Shown here piece after piece: positions 1 through 6,162 of a DNA stretch of 8,529 bases. Position 1 is the stretch's first letter, and each line of letters opens with the position of its first letter. The notes under the pieces were generated by a model that saw nothing but the letters and a program-made list of their open reading frames with translations, ran no database searches and was not told the origin of the DNA. The translations under genes were made by a program, and so were the position numbers. The stretch comes from Gammaproteobacteria bacterium. Lineage in GTDB: Bacteria > Pseudomonadota > Gammaproteobacteria > Pseudomonadales > Pseudomonadaceae. The stretch is from assembly GCA_012800475.1 (NCBI GenBank), contig JAAZJF010000327.1, positions 1-8,529 on the forward strand. Reading direction: 5' to 3'.

Positions 1-61
1 TGGGGCACTCGGGTTCACACACGTCACAGTTAATGCAGTCATCGGTAATGATTAATGACAT
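1..61 (-). CDS. YfhL-like 4Fe-4S ferredoxin, N-terminal end only
   Basis: Only the first 20 codons are in the window; the gene runs off the left edge. The translation begins MSLIITDDCINCDVCEPECP, the hallmark start of the small YfhL/Fdx bacterial ferredoxins. The first cluster motif, CxxCxxxxxCP, is visible at Cys9, Cys12, Cys15 and Cys19. Family members are cytoplasmic proteins of about 80 to 110 residues that carry two 4Fe-4S clusters and act as electron carriers; their specific partner is usually unknown. The ATG start is supported by an AGGAG ribosome binding site at 69-73. The gene lies just downstream of coaD on the same strand, a neighbourhood I recall from Pseudomonas, so the two may be co-transcribed across the 107-base gap. 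The family call is firm despite the short piece; nothing can be said about the C-terminal end. Confidence 0.85.
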   Translation of the reverse strand, partial: MSLIITDDCINCDVCEPECP

Positions 62-68
62 GGAACAA

Positions 69-73
69 CTCCT
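69..73 (-). promoter_or_regulatory. Ribosome binding site of the ferredoxin gene
   Basis: Read on the minus strand this is AGGAG, seven bases before the ATG that ends at 59. It fixes the start of the partial ferredoxin gene. Confidence 0.7.
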
Positions 74-168
74 ATAGAGCAGTAAAGACACAATGTATCC
101 ATATGAGATGGATTGTGCCGCAAGCTAAGTCAATGTGCTGCACTGGGTGATCTAGTGCATGCGGTCGA

Positions 169-648
169 TCATTTTTTAAAGCGTTCTGCCAAAGCGTTGG
201 CTACAACGGGGTGCACAAACTCAGAAATATCACCGTCCAGAGCTGCAATTTCACGCACTAAAGTCGAAGAAATAAAGGAATACTTCTCCGACGGTGTGAG
301 AAATAAACTTTCCACATCCGGTGCGAGTTTACGGTTCATATTGGCCAGTTGGAATTCGTATTCAAAGTCTGACACAGCACGTAAGCCGCGCATAAATACG
401 TTGGCATCCACTTCTTTAACAAAATGAGCAAGTAAGTTATTAAAACCGACCACTTCCACATTGGGCAAATGCGCTGTGACTTCTTTAGCCAAAGCCACTC
501 GTTGTTCAAGGCTGAATAGCGGGCCTTTTTTAGTGCTGGCAGCAACGGCCACAATCACATGGTCAAAGAGACGCGCAGCACGTTCAATTAGATCGCTGTG
601 GCCACGGGTGATCGGGTCGAAGGTTCCCGGGTACAAAACACGGTTCAT
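169..648 (-). CDS. coaD: Phosphopantetheine adenylyltransferase (CoaD)
   Basis: CoaD transfers AMP from ATP to 4'-phosphopantetheine, giving dephospho-CoA and pyrophosphate. This is the penultimate step of coenzyme A synthesis and occurs in the cytosol. The 159-residue product has the usual bacterial CoaD length. It begins MNRVLYPGTFDPITRGH, with the nucleotidyltransferase TxGH motif (Thr14 to His17). Further in come the RGLRAVSDFEYE block and, near residue 125, the EKYSFISSTLVRE motif of the ATP site. The reading frame stays open upstream to 723. I chose the ATG at 648 because it gives the family N terminus and has AAGGA (656-660) seven bases before it; the extra 25 upstream residues (MESFLRSLCCC...) do not fit the family. 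It lies downstream of the ectoine operon on the same strand, separated by 259 bases with a terminator-like hairpin, so it is probably a separate transcription unit shared with the ferredoxin gene. Confidence 0.97.
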   Translation of the reverse strand: MNRVLYPGTFDPITRGHSDLIERAARLFDHVIVAVAASTKKGPLFSLEQRVALAKEVTAHLPNVEVVGFNNLLAHFVKEVDANVFMRGLRAVSDFEYEFQLANMNRKLAPDVESLFLTPSEKYSFISSTLVREIAALDGDISEFVHPVVANALAERFKK

Positions 649-682
649 TGCGACGTCCTTTAAAGCGTTAAAAAGTTGTGCA

Positions 683-711
683 ATCTTAACGCAGCAACAC
701 AGCGAGCGCAA
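683..711 (-). promoter_or_regulatory. Possible coaD promoter
   Basis: On the minus strand TTGCGC (706-711) is followed after 17 bases by TAAGAT (683-688), resembling sigma-70 boxes with 3/6 and 4/6 matches. It lies 35 bases before the coaD ATG. Spacing is ideal but the matches are modest, so this is only a candidate. Confidence 0.25.
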
Positions 712-860
712 AAAGGATTCCAAGTGCTTTGGTCGGTACCCTTATGTTGCGGTGATTTGTATGAAGTTTACCGCCCGATATACAGGCTTAAGTGTGCGTT
801 AAGCTCGGCTGTTTTCAGGCTCAGATGCTGGATGTATCTGGATATGTAGTGCAATGCTAT

Positions 861-891
861 CGCCCTGCGTGCAAAGATAGCGCGCAGGGCG
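861..891 (-). terminator. Hairpin after the aspartokinase gene, likely end of the ectoine operon
   Basis: A 12-base-pair stem (861-872 with 880-891) is perfect except for one G-T wobble and closes a 7-base loop, AAAGATA. It begins 16 bases beyond the aspartokinase stop codon in the direction of transcription. The stem is GC-rich (CGCCCTGCG against CGCAGGGCG), as in intrinsic terminators. No run of U follows on the minus strand, so it could instead stabilise the 3' end of the mRNA or need Rho. Confidence 0.5.
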
Positions 892-907
892 AATAGGGTG
901 CGTTGCG

Positions 908-2350
908 TTAAACAACAATGGCTGGATTGATCACGCCACTGTAGTTTTCTGGCTCAATCAAGGCGCGGTGTAAGGCAATAATAGCTGCGTCATAGTCACT
1001 TTCTTGGACTACGATTTGCATTTCAACCTGACGAATGGTTTGTTGCAGTGCTTGAATACTGATACCCGCATCGGCCAAGGCTGTCGCTGTTTTTGCCAGA
1101 ATACCTTTGACTTTCATATTTGAGCCAATGGCAGAAACAATCGCAACGTTATAGACCGTCACTTCAGCGCTGGAATAATATTCCTCAATCATACGCGCGG
1201 CACGATTGATAATTTTGCGCGAACCAGCGCAGTAGTAGGTAATGCTGTTGGCATCGCGTGACTTATTCACCACATACAGCTTGAGCTGTTTAATAATGTT
1301 GGTGATTTCGGTGTCATAGCTCATGTCGCCCAACATTTCTTGGTCGAACACTTCAATACCAAACATATCTTTACGACCGGCAATGATTTCTACGCGCGGC
1401 GTAACACTGGCATAATCTTGGCAAATTAATGTGCCCGCATGCTCAGGTTCAAAAGCATTCTTAATACGTAGCTCAACACCTGCACGGCGCAATGTTTTAC
1501 CTGCGCGCGGGTGAATCGCTTCCATACCTAAGTTCGACAGCTGATCCGCTACGTCATAGTTAGTCATACCGATGGTTACGACTTTATCGGCACCGACCAA
1601 ATTTGGATCAGCAGTACTTAAGTGAAACTCTTTATGGATAATGGCTTCTTTAGCACCTGTAGTTGCAGCAATCTGCGCAAAAGTGATTTCGGTATAGCCA
1701 CGATCAAAGGTGTTCATCAAGCCTTCAGTACAATGTGTATAGCCTGGCGCAATAACCAATTCTTTACTGAAGTCGATGTCTTTAAAGTGATGCGTAATCA
1801 TGTCGTTAAATGACATGGGCTGCGCTGCTTGCCAACCGGTCAGGTCTGCAAAGCGTGCATTAACGCCTTTAAGCTTCAGCGCCAATACGGTATTAAAAGC
1901 ACTGTGCGCTTCACCTAAAGAGGCCAGCATTTCACGCACTTTCATTAAGTGTTCGGTCAGTTGGAAATGGCCAAAATTACACAGTTGATGCAGGCTGTGC
2001 ATGACTTCAGCACAGTCATCGATGCGACTATTAATAAACTGGTTAGCTTGCTTTAAAGCATGTGAGCTTTGTGTGAAGATTTCAGCATTTTTTGCCAACA
2101 TCGCTTCGCGTACTTTTTCCAGCGGTGCTTGCCATGCTTCTTCGCCACTGGCTTCAGCAAAGCGCTGATAGACACCGGCTTCTCCAGTTTTTTTATGTTC
2201 GAGTAAGTCGTTGGTCATGCCGCTATAGGCTGACACAACAAAAATACGTTGGTAAAGGCCGTGTTGAGGATGTTCTGTTAGAAAAATATTCTCTAAAACG
2301 TCCTTAAAGCAGCTCATTGACGTGCCGCCAATTTTCTCTACGGTATGCAT
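908..2350 (-). CDS. ask: Ectoine-specific aspartate kinase (Ask_Ect)
   Basis: This enzyme phosphorylates L-aspartate to 4-phospho-L-aspartate, the first step towards aspartate semialdehyde, the starting point of ectoine synthesis. The 480-residue product opens with VEKIGGTSM, the aspartokinase KxGGTS nucleotide motif (Lys6 to Ser11). The kinase domain fills about residues 1 to 300, including HKEFHLSTADPN at 239-250. The C terminus, about 320 to 470, looks like paired ACT domains (VYNVAIVSAIG...ALADAGISIQALQ). It is longer than ordinary LysC (about 410 residues), and its N terminus and its place after ectC match the Ask_Ect branch. That branch is thought to bypass feedback inhibition of the housekeeping enzyme; this is family knowledge, not visible here. 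The ATG at 2350 has only a weak GGA nine bases upstream. The 182-base gap after ectC contains two hairpins that may lower its expression relative to ectABC. Confidence 0.93.
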   Translation of the reverse strand: MHTVEKIGGTSMSCFKDVLENIFLTEHPQHGLYQRIFVVSAYSGMTNDLLEHKKTGEAGVYQRFAEASGEEAWQAPLEKVREAMLAKNAEIFTQSSHALKQANQFINSRIDDCAEVMHSLHQLCNFGHFQLTEHLMKVREMLASLGEAHSAFNTVLALKLKGVNARFADLTGWQAAQPMSFNDMITHHFKDIDFSKELVIAPGYTHCTEGLMNTFDRGYTEITFAQIAATTGAKEAIIHKEFHLSTADPNLVGADKVVTIGMTNYDVADQLSNLGMEAIHPRAGKTLRRAGVELRIKNAFEPEHAGTLICQDYASVTPRVEIIAGRKDMFGIEVFDQEMLGDMSYDTEITNIIKQLKLYVVNKSRDANSITYYCAGSRKIINRAARMIEEYYSSAEVTVYNVAIVSAIGSNMKVKGILAKTATALADAGISIQALQQTIRQVEMQIVVQESDYDAAIIALHRALIEPENYSGVINPAIVV

Positions 2351-2422
2351 GAATGTGCGTCCGTTTAAATAGGTTAATCAAGAATGATGAGTCTATGCGC
2401 AGAATGCGTCGCTCATACAGTT

Positions 2423-2460
2423 GAGTGTCGCCACCAAGCGTGCAGGTGGCACGGACACTC
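2423..2460 (-). repeat. Inverted repeat in the ectC-ask gap, ask-proximal
   Basis: An outer stem of 7 base pairs (GAGTGTC at 2423-2429, GACACTC at 2454-2460) encloses an inner 6-base-pair stem (GCCACC 2430-2435, GGTGGC 2445-2450) with a 3-base bulge. No U run follows. In the ect transcript it would form a hairpin about 70 bases before the ask start, possibly affecting processing or partial termination. Confidence 0.55.
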
Positions 2461-2468
2461 GAAGTGTA

Positions 2469-2503
2469 ATTAAGCGGCGTCTGAATAACTAGAGCCGCTT
2501 AAT
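2469..2503 (-). repeat. Perfect inverted repeat just after ectC
   Basis: ATTAAGCGGC (2469-2478) pairs perfectly with GCCGCTTAAT (2494-2503) around a 15-base loop. It lies 29 bases past the ectC stop in the direction of transcription. The sequence after the stem on the minus strand (TACACTTCG) is not a U tract. It may mark a leaky terminator or an mRNA-stabilising element between ectABC and ask. Confidence 0.55.
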
Positions 2504-2532
2504 GTTTTCACGCTGAATCTAACAAATGACGA

Positions 2533-2913
2533 TTAAAGCGGGTAAACACCGTTCTCATCATGTACTTCTTTACCGTTCAGCGGTGGGTTAAACACACACG
2601 CCAACTTCATATCTTCTGAACCACCACGCAGTAAGTGCTCATCGTGCTTATCAAGAATATACAATGTGCCAGGTTCGATTTTGTAAATTTTACCGTCAGC
2701 GATGGTTTCAATTTCGCCGTTACCGCTCATGCAATACACTGACTCTAAGTGGTTTTGATACCAGATATGCGTTTCAGTGTTGGCATAGATAGTGGTGATG
2801 TGGAACGAAAAACCCATATTGTCTTCTTTCAACAACATGCGGGTACTTTCCCAGGTCTTTGTCACTACGCGACGATCACTGCTTTCTGCTTCTTTAAGGG
2901 TGCGAACAATCAT
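2533..2913 (-). CDS. ectC: L-ectoine synthase (EctC)
   Basis: EctC removes water from N-gamma-acetyl-L-2,4-diaminobutyrate and closes the ring, giving ectoine. It is a small cytosolic cupin enzyme that needs iron. The 126-residue product has normal length, starts MIVRTLKEAE and ends in the typical FNPPLNGKEVHDENGVYPL. The residues known to bind iron in characterised EctC proteins are all present: Glu57 (HLESVYCMSG), Tyr85 (GTLYILD) and His93 (KHDEH). Trp21, Tyr52 and His55, near the substrate site in the family, are also present. GGAG (2921-2924) lies seven bases before the ATG. It follows ectB after 84 bases that contain a perfect hairpin, and precedes the aspartokinase gene. Nothing suggests loss of function. 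Confidence 0.97.
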   Translation of the reverse strand: MIVRTLKEAESSDRRVVTKTWESTRMLLKEDNMGFSFHITTIYANTETHIWYQNHLESVYCMSGNGEIETIADGKIYKIEPGTLYILDKHDEHLLRGGSEDMKLACVFNPPLNGKEVHDENGVYPL

Positions 2914-2930
2914 AATAAAACTCCGTTAGG

Positions 2931-2958
2931 CGCTGCTGACTTAAAAGCGTCAGCAGCG
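2931..2958 (-). repeat. Perfect inverted repeat between ectB and ectC
   Basis: CGCTGCTGAC (2931-2940) pairs perfectly with GTCAGCAGCG (2949-2958) around the 8-base loop TTAAAAGC, and two G-T wobbles could extend it. It lies just upstream of the ectC ribosome binding site (2921-2924), in the 84-base ectB-ectC gap. No U tract follows on the minus strand, so an RNA-stability or translation-coupling role is more likely than termination. Confidence 0.6.
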
Positions 2959-2997
2959 TTAATCAATAAGGCTAGAACAAGCAACTGAGTCGAGGAC

Positions 2998-4287
2998 TTA
3001 AGAGGCTTTAACTTCTACTTGGCTGGGTAATACAGCAGCAAAAGCATCATCTAAAATATTCATGGCTGTGTTGATTTGCTCATGGGTAATCGTCAGTGGG
3101 CACAGGCACTTAACAACCTGGCTATGGTTACCACTGGTTTCAATCACTAAGCCGTTTTCAAAGGCATGCTCACAAATTTGTGCAGCGACATCGCCATTAG
3201 CACAGCTGATACCAATCATCATGCCGCGACCTTTAACAAACAAATTGTGTTCGCTGTGGCGCTTGGTGATTTTTTGCATACGTTTGGCAATAATCTCGCC
3301 TTTTTCACGTACGCTTTTAGCAAAGCTGTCGTCCTTCCAGAACTCTTCTAATGCTGCAGCAGCGGTGACAAACGCATGGTTGTTACCACGGAACGTACCG
3401 TTATGCTCACCTGGGGTCCATTCGTCCAGCTCTTTGCGCAGTAACACCACAGCAAAGGGTAGACCGAAGCCACTGATCGATTTAGACAAAGTAATCATGT
3501 CCGGCTTGATACCCATTTCTTCAAAGCTAAAGAAGGTACCGGTACGACCACAACCTGCTTGAATATCATCAACAATCAGCAGCATATCGTGCTTGCGGCA
3601 CAGCTTCTCAAGCTTACGTACCCACTCAGCAGAGGCCGCATTTAGACCGCCTTCACCTTGGACAACTTCCACAATCGCAGCAGCTGGCTTGTCATAACCA
3701 CTGCTTGGGTCAGACAGTAATTTATCCATCATGGCGATGGTGTTGACTTGATCGCCAAAGTACTTGTCGTAAGGCATACGGCTGACATCAGATAATGCGA
3801 TACCCGCAGCACCACGGTGGTGTTGGTTACCTGTGACCGCCAGCGCACCAATTGAGCAACCATGGAAACCATTGGTAAAGCTGACAATATTGTTACGGCC
3901 TTTAACCTTGCGCGCTAACTTCAGCGCTGCTTCAACCGCGTTAGTACCGGTTGGGCCAGTAAATTGGATCAGGTAGTCCTGCATCTTACGTGGCGTTAAA
4001 ATCAGGCGGTTAAAGGTTTCTAAAAACTTACCCTTCGCTTCTGAATACATATCCAAACCATGGGCTAAGCCATCATTTTCTATATGTTCGATTAATGCTT
4101 TTTTCAAAATAGGGTTGTTATGACCGTAGTTCAAGGTGCCAGCACCGGCTAAAAAGTCGATATAGCGTTTACCTTCAGTGGTCACTAACTCAGCACCCTG
4201 TGCTTGTTTAAACATCACTGGGAACGAGCGGCAATAGCTTCGTACACCTGATTCGTTTTGTTCAAAATTCTTTTCAAAGGCTTGCAT
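2998..4287 (-). CDS. ectB: L-2,4-diaminobutyrate:2-oxoglutarate transaminase (EctB)
   Basis: EctB is a pyridoxal-phosphate enzyme that transfers the amino group of glutamate to L-aspartate 4-semialdehyde, giving L-2,4-diaminobutyrate, the first committed step to ectoine. The 429-residue product has standard class III aminotransferase length. Visible landmarks are the cofactor phosphate loop GPTGTNAVEAA (111-121), the VDDIQAG block (239-245) whose Asp contacts the pyridine nitrogen, the candidate Schiff-base Lys269 in TLSKSISGFG, and GTFRGNN (297-303). The N terminus (MQAFEKNFEQNESGVRSYCR) is typical of EctB rather than of other diaminobutyrate transaminases from siderophore or diaminopropane pathways, and the flanking ectA and ectC settle the role. 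AGGA (4294-4297) is six bases before the ATG. Only 17 bases separate it from the ectA stop, implying co-transcription and probably translational coupling. Confidence 0.97.
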   Translation of the reverse strand: MQAFEKNFEQNESGVRSYCRSFPVMFKQAQGAELVTTEGKRYIDFLAGAGTLNYGHNNPILKKALIEHIENDGLAHGLDMYSEAKGKFLETFNRLILTPRKMQDYLIQFTGPTGTNAVEAALKLARKVKGRNNIVSFTNGFHGCSIGALAVTGNQHHRGAAGIALSDVSRMPYDKYFGDQVNTIAMMDKLLSDPSSGYDKPAAAIVEVVQGEGGLNAASAEWVRKLEKLCRKHDMLLIVDDIQAGCGRTGTFFSFEEMGIKPDMITLSKSISGFGLPFAVVLLRKELDEWTPGEHNGTFRGNNHAFVTAAAALEEFWKDDSFAKSVREKGEIIAKRMQKITKRHSEHNLFVKGRGMMIGISCANGDVAAQICEHAFENGLVIETSGNHSQVVKCLCPLTITHEQINTAMNILDDAFAAVLPSQVEVKAS

Positions 4288-4304
4288 AATTAATCCTGTA
4301 ATAT

Positions 4305-4817
4305 TTATTGTTTGGAATCGAGAGGCAAAGGGCCCGCTCGGTACAACACTTCATCTTCATGCAGACCAGAAAAATGGTGCTGACTGGAGAAGAGCACCGA
4401 AGTGCTGTGAGAGATTCCTAATTGATTAAAGGCTTTTAAAAATAAAGCCTGAGAAGCGGCGTTGTCTGGGGAAATAGTGGTTTCAATAAACCGAACGCCT
4501 GTAGCAGCGGCAACTCGTGCAGTCAGGGCTAACAACATACGCAGCGCTAAACCTTGTCCACGCATACTGCTATCAACAGCCACTTGCCACACGAAAAGAG
4601 TGTCGGGGCGGGCTGGCGGGCGGTAGCCGGAAATGAAACCAACCAGGTTTCCATCGGCGTTTTCCGCGGCAATAGCAGTATCCGCAAAATCAGTACACTG
4701 CAGTAAATTGCAGTACACCGAATTGGTGTCTAGGGGCTGGCAGCGAGCGACCAGTTGATGCAGCGAGTGGCCGTCACCGTCAGTAGGTTGACGGAGCTTG
4801 ACGGGAGCAAAACTCAA
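4305..4817 (-). CDS. ectA: L-2,4-diaminobutyrate N-gamma-acetyltransferase (EctA), TTG start
   Basis: EctA uses acetyl-CoA to acetylate L-2,4-diaminobutyrate at the gamma nitrogen, making the EctC substrate. The 170-residue product is a GNAT-fold protein of usual EctA length. It shows the family substrate region LDTNSVYCNLLQCTDF (29-44), the acetyl-CoA binding loop MRGQGLA (85-91), and SPDNAASQALF (116-126). The start is a TTG at 4817. AAGGA (4824-4828) lies six bases before it, a stop codon lies in frame a few codons upstream with no ATG between, and the next internal Met is residue 85, too late to be real. TTG starts usually reduce initiation, so this may tune the operon. It is the first gene of the ect operon and follows a 322-base gene-free region likely to hold its promoter. 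Confidence 0.95.
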   Translation of the reverse strand: MSFAPVKLRQPTDGDGHSLHQLVARCQPLDTNSVYCNLLQCTDFADTAIAAENADGNLVGFISGYRPPARPDTLFVWQVAVDSSMRGQGLALRMLLALTARVAAATGVRFIETTISPDNAASQALFLKAFNQLGISHSTSVLFSSQHHFSGLHEDEVLYRAGPLPLDSKQ

Positions 4818-4823
4818 AATAAA

Positions 4824-4828
4824 TCCTT
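4824..4828 (-). promoter_or_regulatory. Ribosome binding site that decides the ectA TTG start
   Basis: Minus-strand AAGGA sits six bases before the TTG at 4817. It is the main evidence that translation begins at a non-ATG codon, since no ATG exists between the upstream in-frame stop and residue 85. Confidence 0.75.
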
Positions 4829-4851
4829 GTGGTTATTGGTTTAGCCTTTTA

Positions 4852-4880
4852 AGAGTAGACAGCTAAAAAAATAATAACAA
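4852..4880 (-). promoter_or_regulatory. Candidate ectA promoter
   Basis: On the minus strand TTGTTA (4875-4880) is separated by exactly 17 bases from TACTCT (4852-4857). The -10 box keeps the key first T, second A and last T, and is preceded by C, a feature often seen at sigma-S promoters. Transcription would begin near 4845, giving a leader of about 28 bases containing the AAGGA site. A weak -10 would suit an osmotically induced promoter. The position is sensible but the match is imperfect. Confidence 0.35.
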
Positions 4881-4946
4881 CCGCGGATTTGTGTAGAAAT
4901 GGCTATATGGGCAGTAAAAAAGACTGTTTTTTGATCAACTGCAATT

Positions 4947-4980
4947 CCCGCTTCGTCAAGCTATAGCGCTGCGAAACGGG
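4947..4980. repeat. Imperfect inverted repeat upstream of the ectA promoter
   Basis: Nine-base arms, CCCGCTTCG (4947-4955) and CGAAACGGG (4972-4980), match with one mispair around a 16-base centre. It lies about 70 bases upstream of the candidate -35 box and is GC-rich within AT-rich surroundings. It could be an operator or a relic of a terminator; no U tract follows on either strand. Confidence 0.35.
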
Positions 4981-5113
4981 GAAAGGAATCCGAGCTAAAA
5001 AGAGCCTGAAAAAATATTTAAATTATTTTTGTTTTTTTCGATAAAAGGTGATTTTTCAGCGCAAAAAACGCATAAAAATATACTTAGCTTGCTAAATAAT
5101 GCTTAAAAATCAC

Positions 5114-5134
5114 AAAAAAAGGTATTTTTTTACC
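5114..5134 (-). terminator. Weak intrinsic terminator after the DUF4105 gene
   Basis: Six bases past the stop codon at 5140, the minus strand reads GGTA, a six-A loop, TACC (5134 down to 5121), then seven T (5120-5114). The stem is only four base pairs, but A and T runs beyond a mismatch could lengthen it. Position and U tract favour a terminator separating the two-gene envelope unit from the ect operon. Confidence 0.4.
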
Positions 5135-5139
5135 ACTTT

Positions 5140-6162
5140 TCAATTTTCATCTAGCCAGCCTGGAACGCCTTGGCGAATGATTTTTGAATAGTTTTCAGTG
5201 GCCTGTGCCTGTTTTGAGCGCTCAGTGATCCGCCCTGCGCTACGCAATTGGGCTAAATCAAAGCCCGCCGTTAAACCGTCGAGCTCGGCAACATAGCTGG
5301 GTAAATAGCCGGTCAGCAATAAACGTGAGTCCAGCGGTAAACCACCACTGATATGTTGCATCATGCCAAAGACTAAAGTGGTGCAATTGGCCGTTACGGT
5401 GTTGTAAAAGCGCGGCTCTTCAATGAGCTGATTGGCTTGCTCAATATAAGATAAAAACAATTGGCGACGAATTTTTTCTGGCATATCAATACGGTATAAA
5501 AACGTATCCTCCCCGCGCACATTGGGGCGTACAGCGATGGCATCGTGCTCATCGGTGGCCAGAATGCTTAATTCATATTGTTTAAAAAAACCGGCAACTT
5601 CGGAGAACTGTTGACCCTTCTTTTTACGGATTTCCACTGAAAAAGTAACAAACTGGTCGTCATCAAAGCCGAAAGATACAAGAACATGCGCAATAGCCTC
5701 CATGCCCCAGTGCGAGGTCAGCATGTCCACTGACTTAAGCTTGCTTAAATCATACTGACGCGTGTCCCAGTGCGGCGTGTACTGCGTTTCTGAGTGCCAG
5801 TCGAAGTTACGCACATTAAACAGCGTGACTTGATCGCCATCAATAGTGCCAGATGTCATGCGCGCTACATCGTCTTCCCACTGGTGCTGATTAGAGGGCG
5901 TTAAGCTGTTCCACCAGACGAGCAGTAATGCATGTAAAACAAGATAAATTAAGAGCCCTTGCCAACGGCTTTTACGCCACAGATGCAGCACTGCAAAAAG
6001 TGACGCACAGGCCCAAATCACCACACCTAGCGTCGTCCATAGTGGGCTCATAGGTAGTTGATAATACAAGGCTAAACCACCCCACACCGCGGCACAGCAG
6101 ATGGCTACAGATAAGAGAATATTAAGACTTGTATCTAAGACTGAGCGCGAATTAGTCGACAT
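5140..6162 (-). CDS. Membrane protein with a DUF4105 (Lnb N-terminal periplasmic) domain
   Basis: The 340-residue product has no proven function. Three hydrophobic helices sit at about residues 12-34, 43-62 and 68-84, followed by a domain that probably faces the periplasm. From about residue 100 it matches the DUF4105 pattern as I know it: NVRNFDWHSE, then YDLSKLKSVDML, SHWGMEAIAHVLVSFGF (His151, His159), SVEIRKKKG, YELSILATDEHDAI, and YNTVTANCTT with Cys260. The conserved His and Cys suggest a thiol hydrolase or transferase of papain-like type; that is inference. The ATG at 6162 overlaps the end of the lipoprotein hydrolase gene by 11 bases (ATGTCGACTAA), so the two are translationally coupled. 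The frame is open to 6279, but that start would add 39 residues inside the upstream gene and bury the first helix. No strong ribosome binding site precedes 6162, consistent with coupling. Confidence 0.8.
   Translation of the reverse strand: MSTNSRSVLDTSLNILLSVAICCAAVWGGLALYYQLPMSPLWTTLGVVIWACASLFAVLHLWRKSRWQGLLIYLVLHALLLVWWNSLTPSNQHQWEDDVARMTSGTIDGDQVTLFNVRNFDWHSETQYTPHWDTRQYDLSKLKSVDMLTSHWGMEAIAHVLVSFGFDDDQFVTFSVEIRKKKGQQFSEVAGFFKQYELSILATDEHDAIAVRPNVRGEDTFLYRIDMPEKIRRQLFLSYIEQANQLIEEPRFYNTVTANCTTLVFGMMQHISGGLPLDSRLLLTGYLPSYVAELDGLTAGFDLAQLRSAGRITERSKQAQATENYSKIIRQGVPGWLDEN

Larger units (their letters stand above)
4818..5139. other. Gene-free region upstream of ectA, AT-rich
   Basis: I see no coding sequence here. 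The part nearest ectA holds its ribosome binding site and candidate promoter. From about 4997 to 5137 the sequence is strikingly AT-rich, with repeated A and T runs on both strands. An inverted repeat, GTGATTTTT (5048-5056) with AAAAATCAC (5105-5113), spans this block. Nearer the promoter, CCCGCTTCG (4947-4955) pairs with CGAAACGGG (4972-4980) with one mismatch. The end next to the DUF4105 gene holds a terminator-like element. A role in salt-responsive control through bent DNA or nucleoid proteins is possible but inferred. Confidence 0.6.

Noticed and set aside
97..113. ATCCAT / ATGGAT six-base-pair hairpin between coaD and the ferredoxin gene
   Set aside because: The stem is short and AT-containing with no U tract; such stems arise by chance.
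649..723. N-terminal extension of coaD starting at 723
   Set aside because: The added 25 residues do not match CoaD, while the ATG at 648 gives the family N terminus, the normal length of 159 and a good AAGGA site.
3062..3562. Plus-strand open frame of 166 codons opposite ectB
   Set aside because: It is antisense to a strongly conserved gene, has no recognisable domain, and is explained as a shadow of ectB codon use.
4954..4959. TTGACG on the minus strand as a -35 box for ectA
   Set aside because: The sequence 16 to 18 bases downstream (TGATCA, GATCAA) does not resemble a -10 box.
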